NCBI GenBank assembly: GCA_026874595.1
Contig: CM049306.1
Location: 52,542,019 to 52,606,018, forward strand
From: Sipunculus nudus
Taxonomy: Eukaryota > Annelida > Sipuncula > Golfingiida > Sipunculidae
Direction: 5' to 3'
Length of the DNA: 64,000 bases
Both the position numbers and the translations under genes were made by a program. The notes below the pieces were generated by a model. The model saw only the letters and a program-made list of their open reading frames with translations, was not told where the DNA came from and did not search any database. Below, piece after piece: positions 48,041 through 60,700 of this stretch (positions are counted from its first letter, which is position 1; each line of letters starts with the position of its first letter).

Positions 48041-51000
48041 GTAAGTTATAGTTGAAATATTTGTTTAAGTTTTCACCAATTTGACAATGTTCTCACACTT
48101 TTTCAATTGGCATAATGGCTTGCTTCGCTTAGAGGTATCCAGAATCCATCCATTGTTTTCATGATATATAAAATGAGTCTTTGTAACAAATAGAATTTCT
48201 TTTGGAGCATCACAGATAACATTTGGTGAGTCATTCCATGCATGAAGATTTGAGTGATGGAATGCCCCACATTCCTCAACGTAACATTTTTGGTCTTGTG
48301 CAAGACACGCATATAATATACATGGCTCCCCTGGTGGTTGATTATGGCAAAAGATCCCAGTGAAACCATTTATAAAGTGAAATGTGATTCAAGAATGTAA
48401 TGAAACTGCTGCATTAGTCTCAAACAAAACCTAAGATATATAATGTAATGTCATAAGGGAAAGTTGTGACTTCAGAAGTTTTCTCAACTCTCTGCATGCA
48501 AAACTTGAAATCAAGGATGATAATAACATATTATTCTTTTTGCATCCCAAACTTTATTTATATTCTGTATACAGTGCCATGGAAATGTTTGACCATGTTC
48601 CTGAATTGTTTGAATTAAACATTTCAGACTTGGGTTTTGTTCACATCAGGGTTAAATTAACATTGTTAGGCCAAAAAAAAATAAAAGGTATGGTTCTCAT
48701 TCATCACCCGCATCAATTTTGAACCCCTCATCAAAATTTTTAAATTTGATTTTCAATAGAAACTTACCAATTTGAGCTGCAGCGGCTTGGACATTTCTTT
48801 CAAGAAGATAAAATTATACAATTTCCTTAGTTATGTAGTGCTTTTTCTTGTTTAGTAAAATAAATCTTTTATTATCATGCTTTTCTCTTATCATTTGACA
48901 TTTTTATCGAAACAAACTAAAAAATTAAAAATAAAAAAAATGCCTGCCCGCATTGATTTCTGAAAAAAAGTGCCTGAGAACCACACTTTTTTTTTATTTT
49001 GGCCTTATAATAGCCGGATGGTCATGCTACCACAATGGTTGTGATTTTATTGTGTAAATGATACTAAAGAGTAATAAGAGTAATATCCATGGAAATACAT
49101 ACATACAGGTATATGCAGGTACCTGTATACAGAATATGCAGGTATTTTACACTTCACATTTTACTTGTAGCCAGAAGACGCGGTTGTGTCCAGTATATTT
49201 ATATATGGTCACACGGGTACAGGGAAATCTGCTGTGGTGACAGGCATCATGGAAGCCCAACAAGTAGGTCAAGGTTAACAGATCTTAAGGCATCCCATTC
49301 AAGTCTCTGTGATGCTATCCTATCTTACACAACTAAAACTGTTAGGCTGCCTTGCCATACATGTGATCCCTCGTACAGGTTCCCACGTGGTTGAAATCCA
49401 ACAAGTGTGTTATCATTGTCCCCTTTCCATACATGCATGCCCCCGCATGGGTCCTGCATGCGGATTCAGCAGTGTTGGATTTTTGCGGGGGCAGCATGCC
49501 AATGCTACATGTATATATAAGTAGCAGATATGTGTCCTTGTCTTTGAAAAGAAAAAGGAGCTGATAGAGCTTATTAGCCTGCATAAAAAAATGTAAGACC
49601 AGTCTTCATTGACACTGGCCCGGGCCAAGTCTAGTTAGAGTGTGACAGGAAATAGCCACCATTTAAGCCAGGCTGGTGAGATATGATATTAATACACATC
49701 AGTCTGCCTCATTCGTTAGTATAAATTTTTTTTTTTAATGAATATTTTCTTAACACATTACACTAAAATTTGAGAAATTATGACTATAAGTGCATGCGTT
49801 TATCCAAACTAATTGGTCACCCGCATGCAGGGACCTGCATGTATGGAAAGGCACCCTTATATGTTTTGATATATTGTTAGCCAATATATATATAAGGTCA
49901 TTTTGTAATAGACACCAAGAGGTACATTAATTTGCCTGTTAACTTCATATATCGTTGTTTAAACTTACATCAGTTATCTGAAACTGATGGCAGGCATAAT
50001 ATTTCATGCATGTTTGTCATGTACTTTAAAACTGATGGGCACATTTTTCTTCGTTATTTTTCAGTTGCCCCATGTGATTGTAAACTGTATTGAGTGCTAC
50101 ACAAGCAGACTACTGTATGAACACATTCTGAACCATTTATCAGACCCCGCAATGGACCACCCAAGGAACAGCACGGACCTGATTCGTTGTGACAACATGA
50201 ATGATTTTTCTAGACTCTTATCCAAAAGAGTGAAAGAATTGGAACTAGAGCAACAGACTGTATACATTGTTAGTATACTTAAGGTTATCTCTGATTTCTC
50301 ATTGTCTATTGATCCTTTACATGGCGCTCAGTGTATTTGGATTCTCACTTGATTAAGTATTGGTAAATGTCTCCAGTGGCACCATATTCACAAATTTAAA
50401 AATAAAATCAAGAAAACATAGGATAAAATTGTGAAAACTGGCATTTTTTGGTAAATCTACCTTGACACTATTTATGATTTATAATTCTTGTGGATGCATT
50501 GCACAGCAAATTCTTCTTCTGTAATTATACTTACAGCTGACAATAAGCCAAAAACCTAACTGGATTTATTATATGTGAAAAAATACTATATATATTGTTT
50601 GGTTAATAATAATTTAAGATGGGATATATTTGAATTGGGAAACAGCAATGAATATTTCACTACCCGGTAATTCAGTTGATTTTGAATTTTTAATGATATG
50701 CATATTATCAATGTATTTAGGTGTGTATAAATAATGATGTGGTAGCAACTTAATCCTTCTGAAAGTCTGTGCTTCTACAGCTCAAGTCTTAAGTTGACAT
50801 TCAGAGACAGGGATGGGGGCATGTATTGTATAAAAATAATGTACTAAAGCACTTATCTATTTCAACTGATGTTATGGTGATTTCATCACTATTGATGTAG
50901 ATTTTGGAGAAAGCAGAGCGACTGAGAGAGATGGATATAAACCTTCTTCCTGCATTTTTGCGACTACAACAGTTGGTAAGATAGCCTTCAGGTTCAAAAC

Positions 51001-54000
51001 AGCTAATACATACTGTGGTTTGCTTCATATTCGCGAGGCTGAAATTTCGCGATTTTTCAATTTTTAATGTTTCGCGAGGGTTTCATTTTCGCGATCTCAC
51101 CAGAGCCCAAATATTTGGTAAAGCCATACCTATGTGTGTTATAAAATGAGAATAAGTCATGAGTTTGTGATATTTTTCTCATATAACGATGGGCCCGAAC
51201 ACAAAGCACAGGTAGTTAAGTTCAAATTAAGGGGAACGTTTTCCCTATACCTGCATACCTTATTATAACAATTTTCATTGTTCTAATCTATTCCCATACA
51301 AATATTGGCTACATTAAATAAGAAGGACGTAATCCATTGGCCAATTATTCCCGAGGGTTTCATTTTCGCGATTATTTCCCATTCGCGAATATCGCGAAAT
51401 TAAAACCCTCGCGAACAAAAAGGCAACCACAGTATTTCATCAGTGTATGTACCCTGTTTTCAGTGGTTCTTCAGTTTATTCCACTGAAGCAGGGGGCATT
51501 AATTTGGGTTTGTCTGTCCATCCATCAGGTTTTTAGCTCAGCTGACTATAAGTCATCTGAGCTATAGTCATGGTCCATTGTCCACCATCCGTCAGGATGT
51601 CCGTCCGTAAGACTGGCACGTTTCGACACCATTGAACCTACAAATCTGAAATTCGGCATTCAGTTAGATGTCCCCAAAATCTCCTACCATGCCGAAAATT
51701 AGGTTAATAGGACTTCGTTCCCTCTGAGATATTAAGGAAAAACCTCAATTTTTTATTAGAAATCTATTTTCACACTTCAGGACTGCCTAATATCAAAACC
51801 ACTCATCTGGTTTTCTTTATATTTACCATAAATAATCCTCTATATAGTTCCTATGTACATGCCAGAGATTAAGTCAGTATTATTTAATTTAAAAAAGTTA
51901 TGGGCCCAAACATAATGGACTTTGTAAAAAAATCAGGAAAGATATTTGGTCACTTAAGACCAAAAGTGTTAAAGGTAGGGACTTTTTTTTCAGTTATACA
52001 ACTTTAATTAATCAAAATTTAATTGTATACCAAAATTTAGATCAAAATCTGTTAAAATTTTTTTTTAAATATTGGCAAAAATATAAAATTGGTACCTTAA
52101 ATTTTGCCCAACTTTGGCCACAGCATGTACACATAAGGATTTAATCTGTTTAAATCTGAAATTTGAAAATAGAGAGAGAGGCTTGGTGCAAGGAAGGGAG
52201 CAGACACACATTTGTTGCTCTCCCAAAGAAAGTGGATTTTGGTAGAGAAATATTTCATGTAGATGATTGAAAAGTGGTAGAAAACCAGATAACTACTCAG
52301 AGATTTGGAATACCTAGAAAGTACAACAAAAAGGGAAGTACTTTTTCTTTTAATTATAAATTTGGAATTTTGTTTATCAGTTCAAGCTACCTTTTGTCAT
52401 TTGAACCATAGTAACTGTTACATAATCATTTGAGTCTTTTCACACTGGTCAGTCGACCATGTGCACCAGGTCTCTCGACATTTGGGTCAACAGGTTTAAA
52501 CTTTATTTGTGCCATTATAATGTGTAGCTAAGCTGAGCTGAATGCCTGGCAGTTGACAATGTAACAATATTCACTCTTCAATGTTCTGTGCTTGTTATTT
52601 GTAATGAGTGGCAATCCAAAAAGACAGAGAGCAGAATTATCAAGTTCCTCTTCAAACTCTCCAGTTAGTCCTCAGAATAAAAAATTCCATTCAGTTCAAA
52701 CTAAAATAAAGTCAAAAACAGGAGAAATGGCAGGTATCACTAAAGAAGCGTTGAGAAAGATGTTAGATAATTTGGAGACAAAACTGGTCAGAAAAATTAC
52801 ACAAAAGTATGAAAAAACAGTGGAATTGTTGGAAGCAAAGGTATTAACCCTAGAGACAGAGAATAAACAATTAAAAACTGATATAGAAAAACTAAATGGT
52901 AAAATGAGTGAGCTTGAAGAGCAAAATGGTAAATCAAACAGTGAGATTAAAGAGGCAATGAAAAAAACCATTGAACTTGAGCAGTACTCAAGAAAATCAA
53001 ACATAAGAATATTTGGTGTTCAGGAAAGGGGTCATGGGCATAAAGGGGGTGAAAACTGTTCAGAAACAGTACAAAAGCTGTGTAGAGAAAAACTTGGGTT
53101 TGAAGTTGATCCCAAAGATATTGATGCTGCTCACCGTGCTGGAAAGTATAACAGAAACAAACATGATAGTAAACCCAGGGCAATCATTGTGAAGTTTGTC
53201 AGACGGGATGTTAAAATATTAGTGATGAAAGAGAGAAGGCAATTAAAAAACACTGGGATAGTAATAGTAGATGATTTGTGTAGAGAGTTACATGAATTGT
53301 ACAATAGAGTGAGAAATGATGCCAGAGTAACAGATGCATGGACTTGGGATGGCAAAATATTTGTTAAAGATATGGAGGGAAACATTCATACAGTAAGATA
53401 TGGTGAACCTTTGACAGATTTACCAAAAGCGGAGTGATGGTCCATGTTATTTTTTATATATGTATACTGCCAGGCCTTAAATGACCTGATATCTGTAATG
53501 AATTATATGTGTCCAATTTGTATATGTGTTAATTTGAAGGCCAGTGACTTTGAATATACAGGTATAATACTTATGATATTTTACTTATGGATTGTAAAGA
53601 GAAAGAAAACAATATGTTATAATGACAAGAAAACCCCTGTTATTTTGAGTGTTATATATTGTTTATACAATTTATGGTAAATAAGTTTACATTTCAAATC
53701 CTCTCACTAAATGTACGAGGACTAAGGAATTATGTAAAAAGAAGACAAATTTTCAATTGGATGGTGAAACATCAGTCACATAAAGGAGTCTGTTTTTTAC
53801 AAGAGTGTCATTGTGTAAAACAAGATGAAAATGTTTGGTCAAAACAATGGCAAGGTGAAATGTATCTTTCTTTTGGTAATACAAAGTCATGCGGAGTATG
53901 TATTCTTATTGGAAAAAATGTTGATTTCAAGGAGCTTAGAAAAACTATAGATGATAAAGGTAGATATATTATAGTGGAATGTGAAATTGAAGGGTTGCAC

Positions 54001-57000
54001 TGTATCCTGGTAAACACGTATGCACCAAATTTTGAAAGTCAACAAATTAAATTTTACGAAACTGTCTCTCAGCAAATAGATAAAATTCTCAGGGATTCAT
54101 ACGTGGAAGTTATATGGGGAGGAGATTTTAATGTACACCTCACTGAACAAGATGCTGATGGAGGAAGGTTAAGTGTTAAACATAATTCAGTTAATAAGAT
54201 TGTTAATATAATGGAAGCATTAAATCTGTGTGATGTATGGCGTATAAAACATGATTCACTAAAAGCTTATACTTGGCGCTCAACCACACCCTTTATTCAG
54301 AGGAGACTTGATTATTTTTTGGTGTCAGATACCCTACTATGTTATGTTTCAAGTTGTGAAATTATACCAAGTGTTAACACAGACCATTCAGCAGTGGTGC
54401 TGAAAGTTGATATAGCCAAAGAAACAAAATCGGGACCTGCACACTGGTGTATGAATAATGATTTGCTAAATGACACAGATTATATAAAAAATGTGAAAAG
54501 TAAAATAAATGAATGGAAAGAAGAGGTAAATACGATAACAGCCCAAGGTATATGGGAATATTTGAAATATAAGATAAGGGAATACACCATCAAATACAGT
54601 AAAGCTAAAGCTAAAAATCGTAAAGAATATGGTATAAACTTGGAAATGAAGGTATCTGAAATGGAAGGGGCTATACAGAGTGAAGGGAATCCTGAATCAC
54701 AGGAGTTATATTGTGAATTAAAACAAAAACTGCAAGAATACTATGATAATGTTACCAGAGGCATTATTGTTAGATCTAGGGCACAGTGGTTACAAGAAGG
54801 TGAAAGGGGTACAAAATATTTCCTTAACCTGGAAAAACGTAATAAAAATAGGTCTACAATACGCATATTGTCATATAAGGGAAGAGATATAGCAAATCAC
54901 ACAGAAATTATGAGATGTATTAGGGAATCCTTTATAGAAAAGTATAAGAAGAAATCAGTGAGTAACAAATCAGAGTTGACACACCTTTTTCAGAATCTCC
55001 CTGTGTTTGAAAGCAAATTAAAACAGACAGAGACACAGACATGTGGCAAGCTTATTACAAAAACTGAAGTGTTTTCATGTTTAAAGGGAATGAAAAATAA
55101 TAAAACACCTGGAAATGATGGGCTGACAAAAGAGTTTTACATAGCATTATTTAGTGAACTGGGACAATGTCTTACTGATTGTTTGAATGAAAGTTTTGAT
55201 ACTGGTTCACTAACAACTTCTCAGAAACAATCACTTGTGAAACTAATACCTAAACCAGGTAAGGATTTAAAGCATTTAAATGCCTGGAGACCTATCAGTT
55301 TACTTAATGTCGATGTTAAGTTACTGAGTAAAGTTTTAGTTATGAGAATAGAAAAACATCTTTCAGATATAATAAAGCCGGATCAGTATGCTTTTGTCAA
55401 AGGGAGATATATAGGAGAAACTATCAGACTAATATGGGATGTTTTACACTATACTGATGTGGAAAACAAGCCTGGAATTATATTTGCAGCAGACCTTGAA
55501 GCTGCCTTTGACAGTGTAGAACATGACTTTTTATTTGCAACATTGAAATATTTTGGTTTTGATAATAATTTTATTAGGTGGGTCAATATTTTACACCATG
55601 ATATGCAAAGTTCAGTTTTAAACAATGGTTATACAACTGGTTATTTCAACTTAGATAGAGGAACCCGGCAGGGAGACCCTCTGGCTCCATATTTGTTCAT
55701 AATGGCTATAGAAATATTGGCAATAATGATTAGAAATGATAGAAATATTCATGGAATTCAAATTGGAAATACTATGGTGAAAATGTGCATGTTTGCAGAT
55801 GATACTACTATATTTGTTAAAAACACTGATTCATTGGACAAGGTTCTTTCTGTTATCAAACATTTTGAATATTTTTCATCACTTAAGTTAAATCTAGCAA
55901 AATCTGAGGCTGCATATATTGGATCAAAGAAGAAATTTGTGAATGATGTGTATAATTTAAGGTGGATAAACTTGACAAAATCATGTATGAAAATACTTGG
56001 AATCTGGTTTTCATATAATAAAGATATTGTACATAAAGAAAATTTTAAGAGAGTTGAAAATAGTTTACAATCTACATTATCATTATGGAAATGTAGAAAC
56101 CTCACATTATATGGCAGAGCAGAAGTTGTACGTTCATTGCTCATTTCAAAAATATATTATGTTACAAATGTTTTAATACCACCAAAAAATACTGTGTTAT
56201 CCATAAAGAGACTTCTTTGTGATTTCATCTGGAGAGCTAAAAAGCCCAAGGTAAAATACAAAACAGTCATTGGAAAAATTGAAAATGGAGGAATAAACAT
56301 ACCTGATGTTGCCTGTAAAATTAAGACACAGAGAGTAATGTGGGCAAAGCGCCTCATTGAACCTAAAAGTTCGGTAATCAAGGAGATATTAAATTATAAA
56401 CTAAAGAATATAGGAGGTTTAACATGCATGGGAAGTAATTTTGATGTCACAGTACTGCCAAATAGGTTGCCAAAGTTTTATAGAAAATGTTTTGAAGACT
56501 GGTCGTCTTATGTATCTGTGGAACCTAACAAACCAGATGATGTAATATATCAGTGCCTGTGGAACAACAAATATATAAAGATTAACTCAAAAGCAGTGTA
56601 TAATAAACAGTTGCATAGCATGGGTTTATATTATATTCAAGACATGATTGATGAAAAAGGAACCTGGAAGACCTGGAATGCCATTAAGCAAGGTCATATT
56701 GATGTTAAATTTATAGATTACATGTATTGTATGTCACTGAGACAGGTTATTCCGAAACAGTGGAAAAAATGTATTCTAAATCATAAGGTTGAAAAAAACT
56801 ATTCAAATATGGAAACAATCTTAACTATTGGAGGACAAGCGACACTGAATAGTCTGAAATCCCGTATGATATATGATACACTTGTAGAAAATATATGGGA
56901 AAAGCCCACAGCCCAAGAAAGGTGGAATATTATAAACAGTGAGAATAATATTGAAATTAGATGGGAAAATGCATATCTAGCTATATATAAAATAAGTTTA

Positions 57001-57709
57001 GATACATACCTTAGAGAATTTCAGTATAAGATATTGCACAATTATATACCTCTGAATGAGCAGCTGTTTAAATGGAAGATAAAAGAAACTTCTCGATGTT
57101 CATTTTGTTTCAATGATCACGAAAATATTGTACATTTATTTTTTGAATGTATGGTCAGTAGGAATTTTTATTTCAAAATAAAGGCATGGTTGCAAGATTA
57201 TGAATTATATCTCCCAGCCATATCACTTATGGAAATATTGTATGGTATCATACCAGTTGATGATAAAAACAGGCTGCAAAATCAGATTCTGTTACTGTAT
57301 AAATATGTCCTCTACAAGCAAAGAGAGGAAAATAGTTCTTCCTTGTTTGCAGTGTTTAAAAGCAGGTTAAGAGATACAGAAAGGGTTGAGAGTTACATTG
57401 CAAATAGCAAAGGAATATTTTATAATCATTTAAAGAAATGGGGTAAATTAGTTGATGTTTTGAAAATTTCTGACTGAGATTTTCTTATATAAGTATTATC
57501 ATGGCCAAGGGTAAATGGTGTCTGTTCTTGTTTATGCATTCATGTTGTTTATCTTTATAATATCTTCTGTGTCGGAACACAGAACCGACCACAGAATAAG
57601 TTATGTTTGTAAAATTACATGTAAACAACACGTCTTTGTATATGTGTGTTGTGTCTTTGTAATTGTCTTGTAATTTGTATTTGCTGTATTTCTTTGTTTT
57701 ATGAGAATA

Positions 57710-57740
<31 letters not shown>

Positions 57741-60700
57741 TATTGGCAAAAATATAAAATTGGTACCTTAAATTTTGCCCAACTTTGGCCACAGCATGTA
57801 CACATAAGGATTTAATCTGTTTAAATCTGAAATTTGAAAATAAAAGCTGCAAAGTTAGGTTAGTTATTGAATTTTTTTGGAGGCTCTTGTTGCATTCCCT
57901 TACATTGTCAAGCAGTCCACTTTGGAGACTATAGGTCATTCAGTGCAGCTCTCTCCACTGAGTTGAGCTTGATCAGGCTGTCTGCAGTTAATACCATACC
58001 ACAGGGAGCCTTTTTCTCCCCCCCCCCCCCCACCTCATTCTGTTGACAGACCTGTACTATGAACTAGATGAATCTTAAAATTAAAATTTTTTTCAGCAAC
58101 GAGCAGTAACAACGGAGACCTCTCCCCCCCCCACCCACTCCTTCAATACACAGGACTAATAAACAAGATGAATCTTATCATTTTAATGTTCAATAAATTC
58201 TTTTTGATGAGACTTGGACAATTTTGATTGTTTTAAAGAAAAAAAATTCAGGAATTTAATCCTAATATTCAAATGTGATAAAATATTAGGATCTAATGTA
58301 AGTGCTAACTGACAGGATTTAAGAAGATATAAATACTTTGTAGCATTTCATTCATATCTCTTAAAGTTGGCAGCGCCTAGGTGTGAATAACACTGTTAAA
58401 TTAGTATTAAAATTAGGAATATTTGTCAAACTTTGTCAAACTTAATTTTTAACTCATATGGCCATATATTTAACTTTTGAAAACTTAATTACCTTCACAC
58501 ATTATTTGTTTATGAAATGTTACTTTTATATAACACTTACCTTAGGCCTATTTGTTCCCTTGGTGCTAAATGGTTTAGCTCATGTTCATTATTCTATAAT
58601 TTACAGAGTTTCATTTTAGCAGGGCCATTTTCTCATAGCTTTTCTAATGATAATATACATGAAAAACCAAAAGAAATAAAAATATTTTGCAGTGACTAAT
58701 ATTTTCCAAAATTCAGCTGAGCGATGTGACCCATCGGTCCCTTGTCTATCCATGCAATAACTTTCCTAAATATTATCCGTTTTCATTCAAATTTGGGTCA
58801 TTGATTTCTCTTGTGTATACCTTGGTGGGGATTGGTTTGGAGTGTCCGTCTGAAAATTTATTATTACCAGCTCCAAAACAAAACTTCCCTTTTGTTCCCA
58901 ATTCACAACAAAACTTTTAAGGGACAATGAGAACTAAATAATAGGCACTATGACATGTGAAGACATCTTCAGGGGGAAAAAAACTAAAACATATTCAGAA
59001 GGCAAGCATGAAGATTACAGGAAGCTAAAATAACAAGAGGTGGAAACAGCGGACATAAATTCCAGGAATTTGCTTGTTCAGATTTATTATAATGATGTTT
59101 TGACATTTTGTGCACTTATTTGTGTGAAAGTAGTTTTGTATTCAGTGTTCATAATTCTACAACTGATAGTTAATCTGTATTACCTGATAGCAGCTGCATG
59201 TAATCTATTTTAATTATAGAGAGTGCTGATTCCTGTAAGTTATGTTTTCTTTATTAAATATTTCCATGTATATGCTTATGATACTGATATGCTGGTGATA
59301 TTTTTGTTCATAGACAAATACTGATTGAAGTTTGTACAGGTTTGATTGGTCATTTTAGTTTGATCTGTGATGTGTTAATTTTGCTTTGTTCTTGCAATGT
59401 ATCATCACAGACTGGCCTGAATCTCTGCTGTGTCCTGCTGAGTGAGATTGTTTGGGAGAAGTTTCGCTGTGGTACAGGGTTCCTGGAACCTCTGGTTGTA
59501 CACTTCCCTGACTATACCAAAGGTAAGATATGTCCTCATACATAAGAAGAAAAAGATCGACTGTTGAACATTACTGTCTTGATCTCAGTGTTCATCTACT
59601 AGTCATAACTGTTAGAACAACAATCTAAAAGAAAAAATTTGAAAAAATCACCTTTCTACAGATGTGATGGATACATATTTCAAAATAGACTTCTCTTCAT
59701 ACAATGGTTACAATAGTTTATGCCAACACACCAAACTTGATTTTTCCGTTTTAAAACCTCTGTAATAACACCCAGCAGTTTAACTGACTTTGCACTTACT
59801 TTTCAAGACAGCTGATTTGTTATCCTCATGTCACCAAAACAAAATTCCTTTGTATTAGACCTGACACCATCTTACTTACAGTATTGGGATAAAATTTCTT
59901 TTATAATACACATATATATAAAGTCACTTTAAATACACAATATATGATAATCCTGTATTAAGATTTATAAAAATAGACATTTAATTATATAAACTGTAAA
60001 CAAAACCTAGAGAAATTTTATTTACAATGTAAGATATTTTTCACAACTGTGATAAGTCATACAACCGAGGTTGGTTACACAGTTTGCAATGTGATAAACC
60101 TGTTTATGATTTATTGAATTTTAAAAAATGACTATGCCCATTTTTCTTTTGCTTTATTTTGGCAATGTACATTTTTTATCATATCAACAGATGAATTACT
60201 ACACATTTTGGCCTTAGACTGTCCTGAAGGATACTCAACACAGTTCTACTCAAACTACCTCAATCTTCTTCTTGGCGTGTTCCATTTGGTCTGCAGAAGT
60301 CTCAATGAACTACGCCATCTGGTGAGGATTGCAATAATCAAAAGGAGTATTTCTAGAGCTTCTGTGTACAGTTATATATGAAATATTTGTTGTCTCATGT
60401 GAAAAGGTTGAATCCTTATAATATAAGTGCAGAATTTTTGGAAAATCTTGTGAGATAATATCATATTCATAGGATTTTGATTTTAAAGTGTAGGGAGGTT
60501 TCAAGTTAATGCAAAATAGATGAAAATAAAAGTGAACAAAAAAGTATCTACCAGTTGAGGACAACATATCACTGTGCATGTGGATTATGTAAATATTATG
60601 CAGTGGATATAGTGCAACATACCTCAAAGCTAATAAATAATCCATTCATAAATGCAGGGGTGGATCCAGGATTAAGAAAAAGGGTGGGTCCAACCCAGAG

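Larger units (their letters stand above)
52172..57740 (+). mobile_element. Full-length LINE (L1/Tx1-like non-LTR retrotransposon), 5.57 kb
   Basis: Two intact ORFs (52604-53437 and 53674-57477), a 5' leader of about 430 bp starting 'gagagagaggcttggtgcaa', a 3' UTR of about 240 bp and a 24-base poly-A (57717-57740). The flanks are an identical 102-bp duplication. Identity of the flanks and open ORFs show a young, possibly still active copy. ORF1 with coiled coil, APE-type endonuclease, RT and C-terminal CCHC knuckle fit the L1/Tx1 group. Confidence 0.92.
51530..58744 (+). mobile_element. HINE-like element, family 1, copy 3, split by a LINE
   Basis: Left end TTTTTAGCTCAGCTGACTAT at 51530; right end TTCAGCTGAGC..GACCCATCGGTCCCTTG at 58744. 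Without the nested LINE and one target copy it is about 1.54 kb, similar to copy 2. Sequence left of the LINE ('tatgggcccaaacataatggactttgtaaaaaa') and right of it ('ttagttattgaattttttt') follows copy 1 (18725-19080) in order. Confidence 0.75.
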
